NCBI GenBank assembly: GCA_031401535.1
Contig: JANNRP010000025.1
Span: 1-7,935, forward strand
DNA length: 7,935 nt
Reading direction: 5' to 3'
Source of the DNA: JAKFWF01 sp031401535
GTDB lineage: Bacteria; Pseudomonadota; Alphaproteobacteria; Rhizobiales; Hyphomicrobiaceae
Made by a program: the position numbers and the translations under genes
In this document: in pieces, positions 1 through 4,965 of the stretch
Position numbering within the stretch: the first letter of the stretch is position 1
How the letters are laid out: each line of letters begins with the position of its first letter
The notes under the pieces: generated by a model
What the model saw: only the letters and a program-made list of their open reading frames with translations
Told to the model about the DNA's origin: nothing
The model's database searches: none

Positions 1-60
1 GTTCGCTTTGGAAGGACTGGCGCCGGTTTCATCGAATCCAGTTTTCCTGTCCAAGCTCAT
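1..60 (-). CDS. Possible 5' end of a further gene of the aroC-led unit (partial, uncertain)
   Basis: Twenty-one bases after the VOC gene stop, an ATG at 60-58 on the minus strand opens a frame that stays open to the window edge. It encodes 20 residues beginning MSLDRKTGFDETG. I do not recognise the product. The position fits the next gene of the same tightly spaced unit. Against it, I see no clear Shine-Dalgarno sequence before the ATG, and 20 codons is too short to judge coding potential. It could equally be untranslated trailer sequence. Confidence 0.3.
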   Translation of the reverse strand, partial: MSLDRKTGFDETGASPSKAN

Positions 61-81
61 GGTGCGGCAGAAGCTTTTAAC

Positions 82-546
82 TCAAGTCCCCTGAGGGTAT
101 TCGCAGATTTCAACGATGCAGCCCTCGGGCCCCTTGCAATAAAATGGCTTAGCGCGACCGCCACGCATGTTGCCGGGTTTCGATAGCGGCATCCATCCAC
201 CCGCCGTCAGGCGGCGATGAACTTCTTCGATGTCGCGCACCTGTATGCAAATGTGGGTGTAGCCGATATCGCACTGGCGCAGGTTGACTGGCTTGCCTTC
301 CGGCATGATCCACTTGAACAATTCGATGTGGTAGCCGCCGAGTTCCAGCATGGCCCAGCGGCAACGCGCGCCCGGCATTCCAACGACCACATCGAGGCCG
401 TCGCCGCTACGATCCTCCATCTCGCCGACAACCGTGAAGCCAAGCGTATCTACAAAAAAGCCGCGAGCGGCGTCATAGTCGTTGCAGCTGAAGGCGGTAT
501 GATGCGCGCGGACGACGAAGTCTTTGATGCTGTTCTCGGTGCTCAT
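82..546 (-). CDS. VOC family (glyoxalase/bleomycin-resistance fold) protein
   Basis: This 154-residue protein has the two beta-alpha-beta-beta-beta modules of the vicinal oxygen chelate superfamily. Module one runs from VVRAHHTAFS (11-20) through the CNDYDAARGFF helix to GGYHIELFKW (70-79). Module two begins at GYTHICIQV (95-103) and ends at CIVEICEYP (143-151). The usual metal ligands can be placed as His15 or His16, Glu75, His98 and Glu147, so a metal-dependent lyase, isomerase or dioxygenase-type enzyme is plausible. The substrate is unknown; lactoylglutathione lyase or methylmalonyl-CoA epimerase would be over-calls. I chose the ATG at 546 because it overlaps the stop of the upstream dehalogenase-like gene as ATGA, a classic coupling arrangement; ATGs at 555 and 582 lie inside that gene. 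It is the last confident gene of the aroC-led unit. Confidence 0.85.
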   Translation of the reverse strand: MSTENSIKDFVVRAHHTAFSCNDYDAARGFFVDTLGFTVVGEMEDRSGDGLDVVVGMPGARCRWAMLELGGYHIELFKWIMPEGKPVNLRQCDIGYTHICIQVRDIEEVHRRLTAGGWMPLSKPGNMRGGRAKPFYCKGPEGCIVEICEYPQGT

Positions 547-1265
547 TGCAGGCATCCCATGGCGTTGGCTAGTCCGTGGCAACTATCGGTGACAACGTCC
601 CAGGCGCGGTCAGCCTTGAGGTCGCCCGTTTGACCCGGCCCATGCTCGGTGGAGCGCACAATGAAAGCAGTCCGGAAGCCGACGCTGGATGCTGCTGCCA
701 AATCCCCATTGTGGGCGGCGGCCAGCATCATTTGCTCGGGCTTGAGGCTGAGCAATGCGGCCGTCCGCAGATAGGCCTCAGGTTGAGGTTTGTAAGCTTG
801 CGCCGTCTCCGAGCCAAGGATGACATTGAACGGCAAATGACCGAATTTCGCGAGCCGTGTCAGCAGACCGACATTGCCGTTCGACAATGTGCCCGTGATC
901 ACGCGCGTATTGAGGCGGGCAAGCCCCCCCGCCATATCGGGCCATGGTTTGAGCCGATGCCAGATCGTTACCAGGTGCTCGACCTCATGTGGCTCCAGCG
1001 CCATGATGCCATGCTTGTCGAGCAGTGTAAGCAGGCTCTCGCGATGTAGATCATCGAGGATGGCGAACGGACGCCGACCCGACCGCACCTCTTGCATCGA
1101 GGGTTGGTACAGGGCCCGCCAAGCATCGGCGAAGGCGGTCCAGTCGAGATCGATACCCCGCCCACGACCGAAGCTCGTGAGTTCGGCAATGCACGAAGAT
1201 CGCCAATCGACCACCGTACCGAAGACGTCGAACACGATGGCTTTGACGTTGTGCTTCGCTGGCAT
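543..1265 (-). CDS. Haloacid dehalogenase type II-like HAD hydrolase
   Basis: This 240-residue HAD-superfamily hydrolase has the motifs in order. The nucleophile motif is FDVFGTVVDW (12-21, nucleophile Asp13). Motif II is TLSNGN (126-131, Ser128). Motif III is YKPQPEAY (158-165, Lys159). Motif IV is AAHNGDLAAA (183-192, Asp188). A helical cap lies between motifs I and II, and Trp49-Arg50 falls where the halide-abstracting Arg of L-2-haloacid dehalogenases sits. Length and architecture match proteins annotated haloacid dehalogenase type II. However, the Ser and Asn that precede the motif IV Asp in characterised L-2-haloacid dehalogenases are Ala183 and His185 here, so true dehalogenase activity is unproven and a phosphatase or other hydrolase is possible. 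The ATG at 1265 has a GGGAG Shine-Dalgarno about 9 bases upstream. The start lies 14 bases after the DCC gene, and the stop overlaps the VOC start. Confidence 0.88.
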   Translation of the reverse strand: MPAKHNVKAIVFDVFGTVVDWRSSCIAELTSFGRGRGIDLDWTAFADAWRALYQPSMQEVRSGRRPFAILDDLHRESLLTLLDKHGIMALEPHEVEHLVTIWHRLKPWPDMAGGLARLNTRVITGTLSNGNVGLLTRLAKFGHLPFNVILGSETAQAYKPQPEAYLRTAALLSLKPEQMMLAAAHNGDLAAASSVGFRTAFIVRSTEHGPGQTGDLKADRAWDVVTDSCHGLANAMGCLQ

Positions 1266-1279
1266 GTTGAAGAGCTCCC

Positions 1280-1750
1280 TTACTCGATCACGCGGTTGCG
1301 CCAACTTGGGTCGGGCAACATGCACACGTCCGTCCGTCCGAACAGCCGATAGCGGTTTTTGGCAATCCGGTCATAGCACCAGTCTTGCACGGCAGACGGC
1401 AGAATTGCGAATACCTGTAACGCGCGATAGGCTCCGCCAAGCTGGCCTGCGACACGCCGGACCATGTCGAGCTTGCCGTAAGCGAGGCCATGTTCGATCA
1501 GCAGCACCGTCTCAAAACTTTCTGGATCAAGCCGATAGTGCCGGAATAGTGCCTGCCCGAGCGCCGACTGACCGCTGGCAAAACGATAGTGACCGGCCGT
1601 ATCGCGGGCAGCAATTGTGCGCATTGTTGTTGAACACAGCACGCACACGCCGTCGTACACGATCAGTGCCTTGTCATCTGGAAATGGCGGCACGGCGGGA
1701 TCGTTACGATAGCTGTAGGGTGGCGCCTGGATCAGGCCATCGCGCCACAT
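1280..1750 (-). CDS. DCC family (DUF393) thiol-disulfide oxidoreductase-like protein
   Basis: This 156-residue protein belongs to the DCC family (DUF393, COG3011), predicted thioredoxin-like proteins named after their Asp-Cys-Cys signature. The signature is plain as VYDGVCVLC (31-39, with Cys36 and Cys39), followed by the family pattern of a second half rich in Leu/Ala and a C-terminal RYRLFGR-x-DVC (133-143). There is no signal peptide or membrane segment, so it is probably cytoplasmic. A redox role is inferred from the CxxC motif; no substrate is known. The ATG at 1750 overlaps the aroC stop as TGATG, preceded by a GGGAG element inside aroC; a TTG one codon upstream (1753) is an alternative start. 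The arrangement implies translation coupled to aroC. Confidence 0.88.
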   Translation of the reverse strand: MWRDGLIQAPPYSYRNDPAVPPFPDDKALIVYDGVCVLCSTTMRTIAARDTAGHYRFASGQSALGQALFRHYRLDPESFETVLLIEHGLAYGKLDMVRRVAGQLGGAYRALQVFAILPSAVQDWCYDRIAKNRYRLFGRTDVCMLPDPSWRNRVIE

Positions 1751-2844
1751 CAACCGCTGCTCCCAACTTGCCCGCGATGGCGCATCAGGTGATCGGCGAG
1801 CACAAGGGCCATCATCGCTTCACCAACTGGCACGGCGCGGATACCAACACACGGGTCGTGACGGCCTTTAGTCAGGATATCGGTGTCCTGCCCATACCGA
1901 TCGATTGTGCGCCGAGGCGTGAGTATCGACGAGGTTGGTTTCACTGCAAACCGGCACACGATTGTCTGCCCGGTTGAAATGCCACCCAGAATGCCGCCGG
2001 CATGATTGGATAGGAAGTGGGGTTTGCCATCGGCGCCCATGCGGATCTCATCGGCGTTGTCCTCGCCGGACAGTTCCGCCGCGGCAAAACCGTCGCCGAT
2101 TTCCACGCCTTTGACGGCGTTGATACTCATCATCGCCGAGGCCAGATCCTGATCGAGCTTGCCGTAGAGTGGCGCGCCAAGGCCAACCGGTACCCCTTCG
2201 GCCACGATCTCGATGATCGCGCCGGCCGACGAGCCTGACTTGCGCACGCCGTCGAGGTAGGCTGCCCAGGCTTGAATGGAACCTGGATCGGGGCAGAAGA
2301 ACGGGTTGTCGTCGACGGCCGTCCAGTCGAGCCGCGACCGGTCGATCTTGAGTGGCCCCATCTGCACCAGTCCGCCGCGTAATGTAACACCTGCGAGCAC
2401 CTTGCGTGCGACTGCGCCCGCGGCTACCCGACAGGCTGTTTCGCGCGCTGATGAGCGACCGCCACCGCGGTAATCCCGAATGCCATATTTTTCCCAATAG
2501 GTGAGGTCGGCGTGACCAGGGCGGAACTTGTCCTTGATGTCGCCGTAGTCTTTCGAGCGCTGGTCGACGTTCTCGATTTCGAGCGCAATCGGTGTTCCCG
2601 TGGTGACTTGAACGCCATCGTCATTGGGGAACACACCAGACAAAATCCGAACGGTGTCCGGTTCTTGCCGTTGCGTGGTGTAACGCGATTGGCCAGGACG
2701 ACGTTTGTCGAGGAAGCCTTGAATATCGGCAACGCTCAGCACCAAGCCGGGTGGGCAGCCATCAACGACGCAGCCGATGGCCGGGCCGTGGCTCTCGCCC
2801 CAGGTGGTGAAACGGAACAGTTGGCCAAAGGTGTTGTGTGACAT
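1750..2844 (-). CDS. aroC: Chorismate synthase
   Basis: This 364-residue enzyme converts 5-enolpyruvylshikimate-3-phosphate to chorismate by anti-1,4-elimination of phosphate, using reduced FMN. It is the last shared step towards Phe, Tyr, Trp and folate. All three family signatures are present: WGESHGPAIGCVVDG (15-29), GRSSARETACRVAAGAV (129-145), and GRHDPCVGIRAVPVGEAM (327-344). The catalytic histidines correspond to His19 and His111 (in FRPGHAD). The FMN and substrate loop SNHAGGILGGISTGQ (279-293) is intact. Length matches the usual ~360 residues. I chose the ATG at 2844 because MSHNTFGQLFRFTTWGESHG matches the conserved N-terminus; the 17 residues encoded upstream are not family sequence. 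The Shine-Dalgarno is weak. It is the first gene of a minus-strand unit whose followers are not shikimate genes. No frameshift or missing catalytic residue is seen. Confidence 0.98.
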   Translation of the reverse strand: MSHNTFGQLFRFTTWGESHGPAIGCVVDGCPPGLVLSVADIQGFLDKRRPGQSRYTTQRQEPDTVRILSGVFPNDDGVQVTTGTPIALEIENVDQRSKDYGDIKDKFRPGHADLTYWEKYGIRDYRGGGRSSARETACRVAAGAVARKVLAGVTLRGGLVQMGPLKIDRSRLDWTAVDDNPFFCPDPGSIQAWAAYLDGVRKSGSSAGAIIEIVAEGVPVGLGAPLYGKLDQDLASAMMSINAVKGVEIGDGFAAAELSGEDNADEIRMGADGKPHFLSNHAGGILGGISTGQTIVCRFAVKPTSSILTPRRTIDRYGQDTDILTKGRHDPCVGIRAVPVGEAMMALVLADHLMRHRGQVGSSG

Positions 2845-3079
2845 GCCAGATTGATTATCGCAGCTCGCGCCCGACCGCCATACCCCAACATCCACTGCTG
2901 CAGGTGTTGATCAATTGTGGGCGACTGCCCGGGCGCACTGTTACCCATTGGCGCCACTCGCGAGCTTCGCCTCGCCTAAGTTCATGTGATTGCAGGTGAC
3001 AATTCAGCAGCAGCCTGCTTACACGTTGGTCTAGTACCGCGTGATTCGAGGGCTGTGGAAAATCCAAGGAGTCGGCTGA
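2845..3079. other. Divergent intergenic region between aroC and the first small exported-protein gene
   Basis: This 235-base gap must hold the start signals of both divergent units. No protein frame looks coding. It contains short palindromes TTGATCAA (2907-2914) and GCCCGGGC (2927-2934), the latter overlapping a GGGC/GCCC hairpin (2919-2930), which could be operator sites but may be chance. A possible aroC promoter element lies at its left end and is listed separately. I found no convincing -35/-10 pair for the plus-strand gene at 3080. Confidence 0.4.
2854..2862 (-). promoter_or_regulatory. Possible extended -10 promoter element for aroC
   Basis: On the minus strand the sequence TGCGATAAT gives a TGn extension followed by GATAAT, one mismatch from the TATAAT consensus. 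Transcription from it would begin about 3 bases before the aroC ATG, giving a nearly leaderless mRNA, in line with the weak Shine-Dalgarno there. The hexamer 17 bases further upstream (TATGGC) is a poor -35. This is a single weak motif, so it may be coincidental. Confidence 0.25.
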
Positions 3080-3262
3080 ATGCGGAAACTGATACTGGCC
3101 TTTAGCGCTATTTCGATCGTGTCACTGTTGCTCGGCTCAGTTGCCGAGGCTGCATCCCGCTGCAAACTACCCGAAAAGTGGAATGCATCGGAAGGCAAGT
3201 GCGAAAAGCCGGTTAAGAAGCCTTTGACCGCAAAACCGGCCATAGCCAAAAAAGCTGCTTGA
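3080..3262 (+). CDS. Small exported protein with a C-x12-C motif and Lys/Pro tail
   Basis: This 60-residue protein is of unknown function. An N-terminal signal peptide is clear: basic MRK, a hydrophobic core (about 4-20), then an AxA-type site after SVAEA (about residue 24). The mature part is only about 36 residues. It holds two cysteines, Cys28 and Cys41, in the pattern C-x5-W-N-x5-C, which could form one disulfide in the periplasm. A tail follows with repeated Lys-Pro and Lys-Ala (KPVKKPLTAKPAIAKKAA). The start is supported by AAGGAG with a short spacer before the ATG at 3080. The spacing of Cys and aromatic residues is repeated in the small protein at 3611-3769. The basic tail might contact peptidoglycan, lipopolysaccharide or nucleic acid, but this is only an inference from composition. 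Confidence 0.75.
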   Translation: MRKLILAFSAISIVSLLLGSVAEAASRCKLPEKWNASEGKCEKPVKKPLTAKPAIAKKAA

Positions 3263-3265
3263 GGT

Positions 3266-3287
3266 CTCGTCAGCATCTGCTGACGAG
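3266..3287. repeat. Perfect 10-bp inverted repeat after the small gene
   Basis: CTCGTCAGCA and its exact complement TGCTGACGAG are separated by two bases, four bases after the stop codon. As RNA it would form a 9 to 10 pair hairpin with a tight loop. No U-run follows, so it is not a typical intrinsic terminator. It may stabilise the mRNA 3' end, attenuate read-through or be part of the structured RNA. As DNA it could also be a dimer-binding site. Confidence 0.7.
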
Positions 3288-3361
3288 TGTCGAGGAGCAT
3301 GTAAAAGGCTGGCAAGCACCGAACTGAGCCCTCGGTGAATGCGAGCCTTCAATTCCAACCG

Positions 3362-3399
3362 AAAGGGCCAGGGGCCGCTACCCTGGCCCTTTTGTTTTT
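3362..3399 (+). terminator. Strong intrinsic (rho-independent) terminator
   Basis: AAAGGGCCAGGG pairs perfectly with CCCTGGCCCTTT (12 pairs, seven-base loop GCCGCTA) and is followed directly by TGTTTTT. It ends the transcript of the 60-residue exported protein and separates it from the next pair of genes. The A-run before the stem could let it work weakly in the other direction, but no minus-strand gene ends here. Confidence 0.93.
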
Positions 3400-3610
3400 G
3401 ACGGAGTGTGGCGGATCTGGCGCGATTCAATCTCAGTCAAATTTATAGGCATTCATAAAAACCATAACGATCAAATTGTTAGTCGATCACTCGCAACGTT
3501 TTCTGGTATACTCAAATCGACTTTGCGGCGTTGCAATACAGCCTGGATCAGTGACAACAGCGGGACACTGGACTACTGTGTAACCTCAACAACGCTTCCG
3601 GAATGAACCG
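3400..3610. other. AT-rich gene-free stretch between terminator and second small gene
   Basis: Together with the candidate RNA region this makes a gap of about 350 bases without a protein gene. The part from about 3430 to 3520 is clearly richer in A and T than its surroundings. It holds a direct repeat of CGATCA (3468-3473 and 3484-3489, 16 bases start to start) just upstream of an extended -10 element, a position that would suit a regulator. An open frame at 3406-3606 lacks a ribosome-binding site and protein-like composition, so I do not call it. Confidence 0.5.
3504..3512 (+). promoter_or_regulatory. Probable extended -10 promoter for the two-gene small exported protein unit
   Basis: TGGTATACT combines the TGn extension with TATACT, one base from the TATAAT consensus. 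The hexamer 17 bases upstream (CGATCA) is a poor -35, which is common with extended -10 promoters. Transcription would start near 3519, leaving a leader of about 90 bases before the ATG at 3611. It lies at the downstream end of the AT-rich island and just after the terminator of the preceding gene, where a promoter is expected. Confidence 0.5.
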
Positions 3611-3769
3611 ATGAATAAAACCCCGCTCGCGCTTCTGGCGCTCCTCGTCGTTGCTGTCGTCGCCGCGCCTGTGATCGCCGGTGAGCGCTTGGGCATGATC
3701 GGCGTCGGTAAGTGCGCCTTATTTATGAAGTACGACAAGAAGTCGAAAAGCTGCCGCTGGAGGTTTTGA
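3611..3769 (+). CDS. Small exported protein with a C-x12-C motif (second copy of the pattern)
   Basis: This 52-residue protein (MNKTPLALLALLVVAVVAAP..., ending CRWRF) has an evident signal peptide: a Lys at residue 3, a long hydrophobic Ala/Leu/Val core (5-19) and a likely cleavage after VIA (about residue 23). The mature part of about 29 residues has Cys35 and Cys48 in the pattern C-x5-Y-D-x5-C. This matches the spacing in the 60-residue protein at 3080 (C-x5-W-N-x5-C), with Leu at Cys+2 and Lys at Cys+5 also shared. It is otherwise basic. The ribosome-binding site is weak (GGAA about 9 bases upstream). A four-codon frame at 3603-3614 ends on an overlapping TGA. The next gene starts 18 bases after the stop, so the two probably form an operon. 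Function unknown. Confidence 0.65.
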   Translation: MNKTPLALLALLVVAVVAAPVIAGERLGMIGVGKCALFMKYDKKSKSCRWRF

Positions 3770-3787
3770 CGCTGCAGAGGCTCAGCA

Positions 3788-4333
3788 ATGATGTGGGGTA
3801 TGCAGGTGAAGTCTTGTGATCTTGGACAAGCGAGGCGACACTGGATCGCCTCCGTTGGTGTTGCCGTGGTGCTGTTCACCGCAGGGGCGGGCACAGCCCA
3901 GCAACCGATCTCGGACGTGTCGCCGGTCACTGCCAAGCCGATTGATCCGATCGTACCGCCGATTCAGCGTGTTCAACCCGTTGTCCCCAAACTCGACCCG
4001 CGGATCAAACCTGGCCCCAAATCGGTGCAAGTCAAGAAGCCGGTCAAAGCGGCGGCTGCTAAATCGCCAGTGCCGTCGTTGGAGAAGTCTGCCACCAAGG
4101 CGGTAGATCCCAAACTCGCTACTCCAGCAGCGCCCCCGTCGAAGGCCGTCGCTACTGTCCAGACGACCACCGTACCGGCTCCGGGTAAGGCTCCAACCAA
4201 GCCTGTAGACGCGACCAAGGCGACAGCACCATTGGGCACAGCAGCGCCAGTCGCGAAGAAAACGGGCGTGCCCGGAGTGAAACCTCCAACCACTGCGGCA
4301 ACGTCGCCGACGCCGGTTGTCAAAAATCAGTAA
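3788..4333 (+). CDS. Exported Pro/Lys/Ala-rich low-complexity protein
   Basis: This 181-residue protein is not of a family I recognise. Residues 1-19 are polar with RRH before a hydrophobic segment (20-34); a signal peptidase site is likely near residues 34-37 (AGAGTA), leaving a mature protein that starts about QQPISDV. The rest is almost entirely Pro, Ala, Lys, Thr and Val with no predicted globular core. Loosely repeated units such as KAVDPKLATP (104-113) and KPVDATKATAP (138-148) occur, and KKPVK (83-87) echoes the KPVKKP of the 60-residue protein. Such sequences usually form extended periplasmic linkers or wall-associated segments. It lacks a membrane anchor at the C-terminus. The ATG at 3788 has AGAGG seven bases upstream; a second ATG follows at once. 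It lies 18 bases after the 52-residue protein gene. Confidence 0.75.
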   Translation: MMWGMQVKSCDLGQARRHWIASVGVAVVLFTAGAGTAQQPISDVSPVTAKPIDPIVPPIQRVQPVVPKLDPRIKPGPKSVQVKKPVKAAAAKSPVPSLEKSATKAVDPKLATPAAPPSKAVATVQTTTVPAPGKAPTKPVDATKATAPLGTAAPVAKKTGVPGVKPPTTAATSPTPVVKNQ

Positions 4334-4351
4334 CTCAACGCCACCCCGTCC

Positions 4352-4369
4352 ACCGCCGAATGCGGCGGT
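4352..4369 (+). terminator. Short GC-rich hairpin after the low-complexity protein gene
   Basis: ACCGCCG and CGGCGGT form a seven-pair stem around an AATG loop, 18 bases after the stop codon. A weaker six-pair stem, TGTGCG/CGCACA, follows at 4375-4393. Neither has a U-run, so any termination here would be inefficient or Rho-assisted. Function as a terminator is inferred from position. Confidence 0.35.
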
Positions 4370-4462
4370 TGGTCTGTGCGCGACGATCGCACACCGCTAT
4401 GATTGACGACCTCCCCGATATAAATCGGCGTTAGGGGATACCATGCGTGAGGGCCGTCGCAC

Positions 4463-4903
4463 ATGCCACTGCATATCGTGAAGCTCTGCGTTGGTGCAGA
4501 CAGCATCGAGGATCTGGCCAACTGGCAGGACAGTCGGCAGGCCCAGCAAAAACGTGCGGGGCTAACGCCGCGTATCGTTCATACAACTCGAATGGTGCCG
4601 AAGCGGCAGGACGAAATCCGTGATGGCGGGTCGCTCTACTGGGTGATCAAGGGCATCATCCAGGTGCGCCAACGCATCACTGGCTTCGACAGTGGCGCCA
4701 AGGAGGATGGCACGCCGTGCTGCCTGTTCGTGCTCGACCGCAAGCTCGTGCCGGTCAGACCGGCGGTGCGCAAGGCGTTCCAAGGGTGGCGCTATTTGGC
4801 GGCCGATGACGCGCCGGCTGATCTCAAAGGGGCCAGCGCCAGCGCCGTTGTCGAGATGACACCAAAAATGCGCAAGGAACTTGCCGAACTCGGGCTGTTG
4901 TAA
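4463..4903 (+). CDS. DUF1489 family protein
   Basis: This 146-residue protein matches DUF1489, a conserved cytoplasmic family of about 140 residues found mainly in Alphaproteobacteria. The typical opening MPLHIVKLCVGADSIEDLANWQ is present, followed by HTTRMVPKRQDEI (40-52), GGSLYWVIKGIIQVRQRI (55-72), and a C-terminal PVRPAVRKAFQGWRYL segment (97-112). No function is established and I see no catalytic signature; there is no signal peptide or membrane segment. The ATG at 4463 has GAGGG about 9 bases upstream and matches the family N-terminus. An ATG at 4443 is in another frame. The aminotransferase gene begins 62 bases after the stop, so co-transcription is possible. I found no well-spaced promoter upstream. 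Confidence 0.92.
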   Translation: MPLHIVKLCVGADSIEDLANWQDSRQAQQKRAGLTPRIVHTTRMVPKRQDEIRDGGSLYWVIKGIIQVRQRITGFDSGAKEDGTPCCLFVLDRKLVPVRPAVRKAFQGWRYLAADDAPADLKGASASAVVEMTPKMRKELAELGLL

Positions 4904-4965
4904 ATTGCCGCCAGCGCGGATTATGGTCGCCGCTTCGACGTGCAATCATTCGGAGCCGACCCCCC

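Larger units (their letters stand above)
3263..3399 (+). ncRNA. Candidate 3'UTR-derived structured small RNA
   Basis: The 137 bases from the stop of the first small gene to its terminator fold almost end to end into three successive hairpins. They are a perfect 10-pair stem (3266-3287), an imperfect stem of about 14 pairs (3305-3349), and the 12-pair terminator (3362-3392) with its U-run. The middle stem is AAGGCT/AGCCTT, a G-G mismatch, GC/GC, a symmetric 3x3 internal loop, then CACCGA/TCGGTG with a 9-base loop. An ordinary trailer would need only the terminator. I recognise no known RNA family and found no convincing internal promoter, so processing from the upstream mRNA is the likelier origin if this is an RNA gene. 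The stems were found by eye, without energy calculation. Confidence 0.35.

Noticed and set aside
2..94. Possible plus-strand gene end at the left edge
   Set aside because: The frame ends at 94, overlapping the VOC gene, and gives no recognisable C-terminus. The minus-strand reading fits the operon better.
874..1977. Long plus-strand open frame of 367 codons
   Set aside because: It lies antisense to the HAD, DCC and aroC genes, crosses two gene junctions, and its Arg/Ser-rich product resembles no family. It is a by-product of GC-rich coding sequence opposite.
3291..3303. GAGGAG followed by ATG-TAA, a start-stop element
   Set aside because: The spacing between the purine run and the ATG is about one base, too short for efficient initiation.
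3338..3400. A 20-codon ATG frame running through the terminator
   Set aside because: It has no ribosome-binding site, and the frame reads directly through the intrinsic terminator stem and U-run.
3406..3606. Plus-strand frame of 66 codons starting at GTG
   Set aside because: It begins just after the terminator and ahead of the likely promoter at 3504-3512, has no Shine-Dalgarno, and its product shows no protein-like features.
3973..4323. Minus-strand open frame with Gly/Val/Ala-rich product
   Set aside because: It is antisense to the Pro/Lys/Ala-rich gene, whose codon bias removes stops on the other strand. No ribosome-binding site was seen.
4403..4424. TTGACG and TATAAA as a promoter before DUF1489
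   Set aside because: The spacer is only about 10 bases, too short for sigma-70 promoters. The TATAAA also sits in a small CCGAT/ATCGG hairpin.
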